Assembly: GCF_024138395.1 (NCBI RefSeq)
Contig: NZ_JAMYDU010000019.1
Span: 1-64,000, forward strand
Reading direction: 5' to 3'
Length of the DNA: 64,000 nt
Origin: Pseudomonas mandelii
GTDB taxonomy: Bacteria; Pseudomonadota; Gammaproteobacteria; Pseudomonadales; Pseudomonadaceae
This document shows positions 57,686 to 64,000 of this stretch, one piece after another. The translations under genes were made by a program, and so were the position numbers. Each line of letters opens with the position of its first letter. Within the stretch, counting starts at the first letter, position 1. The notes under the pieces were generated by a model, which was not told the origin of the DNA, ran no database searches, and worked only from the letters and a program-made list of their open reading frames with translations.

Positions 57686-60600
57686 TCAAGCAGTGGTCGG
57701 AATGAGGCGCTCGAATAGCGCCTCTACAGTGTTAAAGCGCTCTTCCGGGCGCTCCATAGGCACCTGGAATTTGAACATCGTGGCGCCTTCGAATTTGTAG
57801 CGTTTGGGCTGGCTCTGAATCAATTTGATCAGTGTCAGCGGATCGACCGGGGTCTGCGCCGCGAACTCGATACGACCGCCTTGCGGACCGCCGTCGACTT
57901 TCTTGATGCCCAGTTGTTCGGCCTGCAATTTCAGCGCCGTGATCCGCACCAGGTTCTTGGTCGGCTCCGGCAGCAGACCGAAACGGTCGATCATCTCCAC
58001 TTGCAGGTCCTTGAGGCCTTCCTCATCGGTGGCCGAGGCAATGCGTTTGTAGAGAATCAGTCGAGCATGCACATCCGGCAGATAGTCCTCGGGAATCAAC
58101 GCCGGTACACGCAGATTGACTTCGGGACCACCGCCCAACGGTTGATCAAGGTTCGGCTGTTCGCCCTTGCGGATCGACTTCACCGCGCGCTCGAGCATTT
58201 CCATATACAGCGTGAAACCGACGGCCTGGATCTGCCCGCTCTGGCCATCGCCCAGCAGTTCACCAGCGCCACGGATTTCCAGGTCGTTGGTCGCGAGCAC
58301 GAAGCCCGCGCCGAGGTCCTGGGTATTGGCGATCGCTTCCAGGCGCTTTTCCGCGTCGGGAGTGATTTGCTGGCGCGGCGGTGTCAGCAGGTAAGCATAC
58401 GCCTGGTGGTGACTGCGCCCGACGCGACCACGCAATTGGTGCAGCTGCGCCAGGCCGAACTTGTCGGCACGCTCGATGATGATGGTGTTGGCGCTCGGCA
58501 CGTCGATGCCGGTCTCGATGATGGTCGAGGCGATCAGCACGTTGAAGCGCTTGTGGTAGAAGTCGCTCATCACTTGTTCGAGATCGCGTTCACGCATCTG
58601 TCCGTGGCCAATGCCAATCCGTGCTTCCGGCACCAGTTCAGCGAGGTCGGCGGCGCATTTCTCGATGGTCTTCACGTCGTTGTGCAGGTAGTAGACCTGC
58701 CCGCCACGCAGCAACTCACGCAGCAGGGCCTCTTTGACCGTGCTCTTGTTCTGCTCCATGACGAAGGTACGCACCGACAGGCGACGGGCCGGTGGCGTGG
58801 CGATGATCGACAGGTCACGCATGCCCGACACCGCCATGTTCAGCGTGCGCGGAATTGGCGTAGCGGTCAGCGTCAGGATGTCGACTTCGCTGCGCAGTGC
58901 TTTGAGCTGTTCTTTCTGACGGACACCGAAACGGTGCTCTTCGTCGATGATCACCAGCCCGAGGTTTTTGATTTTGACGTCATCTTGCAGCAGCTTGTGC
59001 GTGCCGATGACGATGTCGATCTTGCCTTCGGCCAGGTCCGCGACCGCGGCGTTCACTTCCTTGGTCGACTTGAAGCGGCTCATCACTTCCACGCTCACCG
59101 GCCAGTCGGCGAAGCGGTCGCGGAAGCTGTTGTAGTGTTGCTGGGCGAGCAGGGTGGTCGGCACCAGAATCGCCACCTGACGACCGCCATGCACGGCAAT
59201 GAACGCCGCGCGCATCGCCACTTCGGTCTTGCCGAAACCGACGTCGCCGCAGACCAGACGATCCATCGGTTTTGGCGCGAGCATGTCGGCGCGCACCGCT
59301 TCGATGGTGGTCTGCTGGTCCGGGGTTTCTTCGAACGGGAATCCGGCGCTGAAGGTCGCGTAATCGGCTTTCGGATCGGCAAAGGCATAACCCTCGCGAG
59401 CGGCGCGGCGGGCATAGATGTCGAGCAACTCGGCGGCCACGTCGCGCACCTGTTCGGCGGCTTTGCGCTTGGCTTTCTGCCAGGTCTCGGAGCCGAGGCG
59501 GTGCAGCGGCGCCAGGGCATCGTCGCTGCCGGTGTAACGGGCAATCAAATGCAGGTTGGCTACCGGGACGTACAGCTTGGCGTTCTCGGCATATTCAAGG
59601 GTCAGGAACTCGGCGGCTTGATTGTCGATTTCCAGAATCGTCAGCCCCAGATAGCGGCCGACACCATGATCGATGTGCACCACCGGCGCGCCTTCGCGCA
59701 GCTCGGTGAGGTTTTTGATCACGGCATCGTTGTTGGCGTCGGCGCGTTTCTCGCGACGACGGCGCTGCATTACGCGCTGCCCGAACAACGGGCTTTCGGC
59801 GACCAGGGCCAGGGCTGGATCGTCCAGCAACAGACCTTCGTCGAGCGGTGCAATGGTGATCGCCAAGCGCTCCTTGCTCGCAACGAAGTCTGGCCAGCTG
59901 TCGACGGTTTTTGGTCGCAGCTTCAAGCGTTCCAGCAATTCCAGCAGCACTTCACGACGGCCCGCGGACTCGGCGGTAAACAGCACGCGGCCAGGGAATT
60001 CGTCGAGGAAACCGGCCAGCGCCGCCAGCGGCTGAGAGGCCTTGGCTTCGATGGCCAGATTCGGCAGCGGCTGAGCCGGGAAGCGTTCGCGGCCGACACC
60101 GGTTTCCACGTCCTGTTGACTGGCAACTACACGAGGCCAGCTCTTTAGGCGGGCAAAGCAATCTTCCACAGGCAAGAACAGCTCGGCCGGTGGCAATAAA
60201 GGACGGGATGGATCGACGCGGCGCTCTTCGTAACGATTGCGCACGTCATTCCAGAAATTTTCCGCGGCCTGTTCGATACCCGGCAAAGAGAACACTTGTG
60301 TGTCCTGGGGCAGATAGTCGAACAGGGTGGAGGTTTCGTCGAAGAACAGCGGCAAGTAGTACTCGATACCCGCCGGTGTAATCCCGCTGCTCAAATCCTG
60401 AAAGATCGGGCAGCGACGGAAATCGACATCGAAGCGCTCGCGAAAGCGCGCCTTGAAACGGGTGACCGCATCCTTTTGCAGCGGGAATTCCCGCGCCGGC
60501 AGCAGGCGAACAGTGTCCACCTTGTCGATGGAGCGCTGGTTTTCCGGATCGAAGGTACGCAGGGTTTCGATTTCGTCGTCGAACAGATCGATGCGGAAGG

Positions 60601-61135
60601 GCAGTTTGCTGCCCATCGGGAACAGATCGATCAACGAGCCGCGTACGGTGAATTCGCCATGCTCATAGACGGTATCGACGTAACGATAGCCGCTGGCCTC
60701 AAGCCGGCTGCGCATTTGCTCGACATCAAGCTTCTGGCCGACGTCCAGCACCAGGCTGCTGCCGAGCAGAAACTTGGTCGGCGCCAAACGGTGCAGAGCC
60801 GTGGTGATCGGCACCACCAGAATCCCATGCTCCAGCTCCGGCAACCGATACAGGCTGGCGATGCGCTGAGAGATGATGTCCTGGTGTGGCGAGAACAGGT
60901 CGTAGGGCAGGGTTTCCCAGTCGGGGAAATGCAGGACAGGCAAATCCGGGGCGAAGAAACTCAGCTCCTGTTCCAGCCGTTCGGCACTCTGGCTGTCGGC
61001 GGTCAGTAGCAGGGTAAAGCGCTTGGCAGCGCTGGCGGCCTCGGCAATGGCCAGGCTCAGGGCAGCACCGGGCAAGTTGCCCCAGTGCTGTTTACCTGCC
61101 GCGGCAGGGAGAAGCGGTAGACGCAGAACGGGCAC
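57686..61135 (-). CDS. mfd: Transcription-repair coupling factor Mfd
   Basis: 1149 residues, full length. Mfd pushes stalled RNA polymerase off DNA lesions and recruits UvrA. In order: a UvrB-like N-terminal region, an RNA polymerase-interaction domain (starting about VVHIDHGVGRYLGL), the RecG-like motor with CGDVGFGKTEVAMRA and IDEEHRFGVRQKE, and the TRCF C-terminal regulatory domain. It heads a probable mfd-csiV-SNF2 transcription unit. Confidence 0.97.
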   Translation of the reverse strand: MPVLRLPLLPAAAGKQHWGNLPGAALSLAIAEAASAAKRFTLLLTADSQSAERLEQELSFFAPDLPVLHFPDWETLPYDLFSPHQDIISQRIASLYRLPELEHGILVVPITTALHRLAPTKFLLGSSLVLDVGQKLDVEQMRSRLEASGYRYVDTVYEHGEFTVRGSLIDLFPMGSKLPFRIDLFDDEIETLRTFDPENQRSIDKVDTVRLLPAREFPLQKDAVTRFKARFRERFDVDFRRCPIFQDLSSGITPAGIEYYLPLFFDETSTLFDYLPQDTQVFSLPGIEQAAENFWNDVRNRYEERRVDPSRPLLPPAELFLPVEDCFARLKSWPRVVASQQDVETGVGRERFPAQPLPNLAIEAKASQPLAALAGFLDEFPGRVLFTAESAGRREVLLELLERLKLRPKTVDSWPDFVASKERLAITIAPLDEGLLLDDPALALVAESPLFGQRVMQRRRREKRADANNDAVIKNLTELREGAPVVHIDHGVGRYLGLTILEIDNQAAEFLTLEYAENAKLYVPVANLHLIARYTGSDDALAPLHRLGSETWQKAKRKAAEQVRDVAAELLDIYARRAAREGYAFADPKADYATFSAGFPFEETPDQQTTIEAVRADMLAPKPMDRLVCGDVGFGKTEVAMRAAFIAVHGGRQVAILVPTTLLAQQHYNSFRDRFADWPVSVEVMSRFKSTKEVNAAVADLAEGKIDIVIGTHKLLQDDVKIKNLGLVIIDEEHRFGVRQKEQLKALRSEVDILTLTATPIPRTLNMAVSGMRDLSIIATPPARRLSVRTFVMEQNKSTVKEALLRELLRGGQVYYLHNDVKTIEKCAADLAELVPEARIGIGHGQMRERDLEQVMSDFYHKRFNVLIASTIIETGIDVPSANTIIIERADKFGLAQLHQLRGRVGRSHHQAYAYLLTPPRQQITPDAEKRLEAIANTQDLGAGFVLATNDLEIRGAGELLGDGQSGQIQAVGFTLYMEMLERAVKSIRKGEQPNLDQPLGGGPEVNLRVPALIPEDYLPDVHARLILYKRIASATDEEGLKDLQVEMIDRFGLLPEPTKNLVRITALKLQAEQLGIKKVDGGPQGGRIEFAAQTPVDPLTLIKLIQSQPKRYKFEGATMFKFQVPMERPEERFNTVEALFERLIPTTA

Positions 61136-61504
61136 GGAAGGTTGAGCTCCAAGCGTTGCGACAAAGTCGACAATTGTAACGGCCTCAGGTGCCGGCTGTC
61201 AGTTGCAGACTGTGTCTATATGCACAGGTTGGGGAAAATGTAGTGGTAATGACAAAAACTGGCGGTTTGATACTGAAAATGTAGTGCCAAAACCGCTCAG
61301 TGTTACGGAGGGTTACGGACACGGCAGCGTTATCGTCGAAAAATTGACTGTGCTGAAAGCCCCGGTTTTACTGGGCTGGCGCAGGGCGTGATTTTTTTGA
61401 ACAGGATTTTGTTACCGCCTGTGCGACAGGCGCGCATTGCTACGGGAGGCACTCGGCGGCATAATGTAGCCCCTTTTTTCTGCCCCTACATGTGGAAGGT
61501 TCCC
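61136..61504. other. Divergent mfd/gap intergenic region
   Basis: No gene is supported. It holds a direct repeat GAAAATGTAGTG at 61234-61245 and 61275-61286, and two candidate gap promoters. One is TTGACT-N17-TTTACT (61345-61373). The better one is TTGCTA-N17-CATAAT (61437-61465). Between them is a seven-pair hairpin CGCCTGT-GCG-ACAGGCG (61416-61432). Confidence 0.6.
61437..61465 (+). promoter_or_regulatory. Probable gap promoter
   Basis: TTGCTA and CATAAT are separated by 17 bases, matching the sigma-70 elements at four and five of six positions. Transcription would start near 61472, leaving a leader of about 33 bases to the GTG start. Confidence 0.55.
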
Positions 61505-62953
61505 GTGACTCAGAAGCCCGACCAGTGTCTTGGTGAATGGATCGACCGTGAAGCACTCGCAGAAGCGATGATTCCGCTTATCGGTCAGCTCTACCGCAAT
61601 AACAACGTGGTGAGCTCGATCTATGGCCGCAGCCTGATCAATCGTTCAGTCATCGCGATTCTCAAAGCTCACCGCTTTGCTCGCCATCGCCAATCCGATG
61701 CCAGCGAATTGTCCGTCCACGAAACATTCCCGCTGCTCAAAGCAATGAGCGAGCTCAAGCTCGGCGCCGCTTCGGTAGACCTGGGCAAGTTGGCCGTCAA
61801 GTTCAAGGCCGAAGGCAATGGCCGCAGCGCCGAAGAGTTCGTCCGTGACGAACTGGCTGATGTGGTCGGCAAGCAAAATGGTTCCGGTCGCACAGGCACC
61901 GACGTTGTTCTGTACGGCTTCGGTCGTATCGGCCGTCTGCTGGCGCGCATCCTGATCGAGAAAACCGGTGGTGGCGACGGCCTGCGTCTGCGCGCCATCG
62001 TGGTCCGCAAGGGCGCCGAGAACGATCTGGTCAAACGTGCCAGCCTGTTGCGTCGTGATTCGGTACACGGTCCATTCGATGGCACCATCACTATCGATGA
62101 AGCCAACAACACCATCACCGCCAACGGCAACCTGATCCAGGTTATCTACGCGAAGAACCCTACCGAAGTGGACTACACCCAGTACGGCATCAAAGATGCG
62201 CTGCTGGTGGACAACACCGGTGTATGGCGTGACGCCGATGGTCTGGGCCAGCACCTGGCATGCCCGGGTATCGACCGCGTTGTTCTGACCGCGCCTGGCA
62301 AAGGCAAGCTGAAGAACATCGTTCACGGCATCAACCACGGTGAAATCACCGCTGACGACAAGATCGTGTCCGCCGCTTCCTGCACCACCAACGCCATCGT
62401 GCCGGTGCTGAAGGCTGTGAATGACAAGTTCGGCATCATCAACGGTCACGTCGAAACGGTTCACTCGTACACCAACGACCAGAACCTGATCGACAACTTC
62501 CACAAGGGTGATCGCCGTGGCCGTAGCGCCGCGTTGAACATGGTCATCACCGAGACTGGTGCTGCCACCGCTGCCGCCAAGGCGCTGCCTGAGCTGGCCG
62601 GCAAGCTGACCGGTAACGCGATCCGTGTTCCGACACCGAACGTGTCGATGGCCATTCTCAACCTGAACCTTGAGAAAGCCGCCACCCGTGAAGAGATGAA
62701 CGAGTACCTGCGCTACATGGCGCTGCACTCCGATCTGCACAAGCAAATCGACTACGTCAATTCGCAGGAAGTGGTTTCCACCGACTTCGTTGGCTCGCGC
62801 CACGCAGGCGTGGTGGACGCTGAAGCGACCATCGTTCAGGACAACCGCGTTGTTCTGTACGTTTGGTACGACAACGAGTTCGGTTACAGCTGCCAGGTAG
62901 TTCGCGTGATGGAAGACATGGCCGGTGTAAACCCGCCAGCATTCCCGCGCTAA
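61505..62953 (+). CDS. gap: Glyceraldehyde-3-phosphate dehydrogenase, long (GapB-like) form
   Basis: 482 residues from the GTG at 61505. GGAAGG lies five bases before it, whereas the in-frame ATG at 61490 (487 residues) has no ribosome site. The roughly 130-residue N-terminal extension (EWIDREALAEAMIPLIGQLY onward) precedes a normal GAPDH: FGRIGRLLARIL is the NAD loop and SAASCTTNAIVP gives the catalytic Cys293. Pseudomonads have a separate standard GAPDH; the long form is usually linked to gluconeogenesis. An intrinsic terminator follows. Confidence 0.93.
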   Translation: MTQKPDQCLGEWIDREALAEAMIPLIGQLYRNNNVVSSIYGRSLINRSVIAILKAHRFARHRQSDASELSVHETFPLLKAMSELKLGAASVDLGKLAVKFKAEGNGRSAEEFVRDELADVVGKQNGSGRTGTDVVLYGFGRIGRLLARILIEKTGGGDGLRLRAIVVRKGAENDLVKRASLLRRDSVHGPFDGTITIDEANNTITANGNLIQVIYAKNPTEVDYTQYGIKDALLVDNTGVWRDADGLGQHLACPGIDRVVLTAPGKGKLKNIVHGINHGEITADDKIVSAASCTTNAIVPVLKAVNDKFGIINGHVETVHSYTNDQNLIDNFHKGDRRGRSAALNMVITETGAATAAAKALPELAGKLTGNAIRVPTPNVSMAILNLNLEKAATREEMNEYLRYMALHSDLHKQIDYVNSQEVVSTDFVGSRHAGVVDAEATIVQDNRVVLYVWYDNEFGYSCQVVRVMEDMAGVNPPAFPR

Positions 62954-62961
62954 GCCTTAGC

Positions 62962-63006
62962 CGCAAATAAAAACGCCCCGACTTTGTTCGGGGCGTTTTT
63001 ATTTGT
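62962..63006 (+). terminator. Intrinsic terminator of gap
   Basis: AAATAAAAACGCCCCGA and TCGGGGCGTTTTTATTT form a long stem with a short loop, A-rich on one side and T-rich on the other, so it is bidirectional. Confidence 0.95.
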
Positions 63007-63010
63007 GGAT

Positions 63011-63121
63011 GATCGTTCCCACGCTCTGCGTGGGAATGCCTCAACGGACGCTCTGCGTTCGGCTTTGGAAGGGACGCGGAGCGTCCCGGGCTGCATTCCC
63101 ACGCAGAGCGTGGGAACGATC
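63011..63121. repeat. Long palindromic element, GATCGTTCCCACG family, copy 2
   Basis: GATCGTTCCCACGCTCTGCG begins at 63011 and its inverse ends at 63121. Inner GGACGC and GCGTCC arms are also shared with the copy at 9800-9909. It lies between the gap terminator and the next gene. Confidence 0.85.
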
Positions 63122-63136
63122 CTCAGGGGGTGCATA

Positions 63137-64000
63137 ATGGCCGGTCTTGGTGGTTTTTTGGGGATGCAGGATTTGTTGAGATGGCGGCTGTGCGGTCTCG
63201 TGGTTCTGATGGGTGCCTTATCCGGCTGCGACAAAGGCGCCTCCATGGAAAGTTTCGGCGGTCCGACCATGGGCAGCACCTATTCGATCAAGTACGTGCG
63301 TCTTGCAGGTCTTCCCCATCCGGCAGAAGTCCGCGTCCAGGTCGAAAGAATCCTCGCGGATGTCGATCAGCAAATGTCGACTTATCGCAGCGACTCGGAC
63401 ATCGAACGTTTCAATAATTTGCCCGCCAACCACTGTCAAAAAATGCCCGCACCGATCCTCGAATTGGTCCGCGTCGGCGAACAACTGTCTTCGCTAAGCG
63501 ATGGTTCCTTCGACCTGACGGTGGAACCGCTGCTCAACCTCTGGGGATTCGGTCCGCAGGCGCGCGAGGAAAAAGTCCCGAGTGCCGAGGCGCTCGCCGA
63601 GGTGCGGCAACGCGTTGGCCACGGCCACCTGCGTATCGAGGGTGATCGGTTGTGCAAGGACGCCGCGGTCGAGGTCGACTTCAACAGCATCGCCGCCGGT
63701 TACGCGGTCGACACGATTGCCGCCAGACTTGAAGCGCTGGGTATCCACAACTACCTCGCTGAAGCCACTGGAGAACTCAAGGCCGCCGGCAAAAAGCTCG
63801 ATGGCTCACCTTGGCTCATCGCGTTAGAAGAACCTCGGGACGATCAGCAAGTCGCGCAAAAAATCATAGCCGTCGACGGCTACGGTGTGTCCACGTCCGG
63901 CGACTACCGCAATTATTTTCAACAAAACGGCCAGCGCTATTCCCACACCTTCGATGCCCGCACCGGAGCGCCGGTCCTACACACCCTGGCGTCAGTCACA
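63137..64000 (+). CDS. apbE: FAD:protein FMN transferase (ApbE family), cut by the window edge
   Basis: The first 288 residues are visible; the frame is still open at the window end. The start at 63137 has AGGGGGTG seven bases upstream; ATG 63164 is an alternative. A lipoprotein signal is present (LVVLMGALSGC, lipid cysteine C31), so it is anchored in the cell envelope. ApbE domains follow: GPTMGSTYSI, FNSIAAGYAVD, GVSTSGDYRNYF and HTFDARTGAPV (the usual HxxDPxTG region). It transfers FMN to threonine of target proteins such as Nqr/Rnf subunits; the target is not in this window. Confidence 0.92.
   Translation, partial: MAGLGGFLGMQDLLRWRLCGLVVLMGALSGCDKGASMESFGGPTMGSTYSIKYVRLAGLPHPAEVRVQVERILADVDQQMSTYRSDSDIERFNNLPANHCQKMPAPILELVRVGEQLSSLSDGSFDLTVEPLLNLWGFGPQAREEKVPSAEALAEVRQRVGHGHLRIEGDRLCKDAAVEVDFNSIAAGYAVDTIAARLEALGIHNYLAEATGELKAAGKKLDGSPWLIALEEPRDDQQVAQKIIAVDGYGVSTSGDYRNYFQQNGQRYSHTFDARTGAPVLHTLASVT

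Noticed and set aside
57881..60148. 755-codon open frame opposite mfd
   Set aside because: Antisense shadow; no family resemblance.
1..64000. tRNA, rRNA, insertion sequence, prophage or integron
   Set aside because: No tRNA cloverleaf, rRNA segment, transposase, integrase or phage structural gene was recognised in either strand.

Overview
The window is high-GC chromosomal DNA of a gamma-proteobacterium. Gene content, gene order (recR / apt-anr-hemN / two ccoNOQP operons / aer / acnA; fadBA / topA / sulA-lexA / psrA / nagZ / mtnP / csiV / mfd / gap) and many Pseudomonas-type REP/REPIN palindromes point to a Pseudomonas, most likely of the P. fluorescens group. I see no tRNA, rRNA, CRISPR array, insertion sequence or prophage.

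Layout. 0.2-3.3 kb: NADPH oxidoreductase, recR, acyl-CoA dehydrogenase. 3.4-19.1 kb, almost all on the minus strand: apt, the oxygen sensor anr, hemN, and the cbb3 oxidase region. This holds the assembly genes ccoG-ccoH-ccoI-ccoS plus a TauE/SafE-like protein, then two complete ccoNOQP operons. 19.2-30.2 kb: alpha/beta hydrolase, an unrecognised gene, the aerotaxis receptor aer, acnA, rlmM, tusA, a MATE pump, pdxB and a small Pseudomonas protein. 30.4-39 kb: ABC exporter, Fic protein with an in-frame 12-bp tandem repeat, slt, ABC-F ATPase, universal stress protein, small membrane protein. 39.4-50.9 kb: fadBA, DUF1653 protein, topA, two small conserved proteins, sulA-lexA, psrA, nagZ and mtnP, the last broken by a one-base frameshift. 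51-64 kb: two convergent SNF2/SWIM translocase paralogues, csiV, mfd, gap and the start of an apbE-like lipoprotein gene cut by the window edge.

How parts work together. Anr very likely drives the micro-oxic programme around it: a perfect ANR box precedes hemN, a 13/14 box lies upstream of the second ccoN inside the first codons of the divergent hydrolase gene, and a weaker one precedes the first ccoN. PsrA, a fatty-acid-responsive repressor, is encoded with two abutting perfect operators over its own -10, and a near-match lies upstream of fadB, linking psrA to beta-oxidation. LexA has two SOS boxes in front of it and sulA is translationally coupled behind it.

Most unusual points: the convergent SNF2/SWIM pair differing by one block of about 205 residues, with one copy appended to mfd-csiV; the mtnP frameshift; the ANR box buried in a neighbouring coding sequence; two copies of a ~110-bp palindromic element of a different family from the REPs; and an orphan minus-strand terminator upstream of fadBA.
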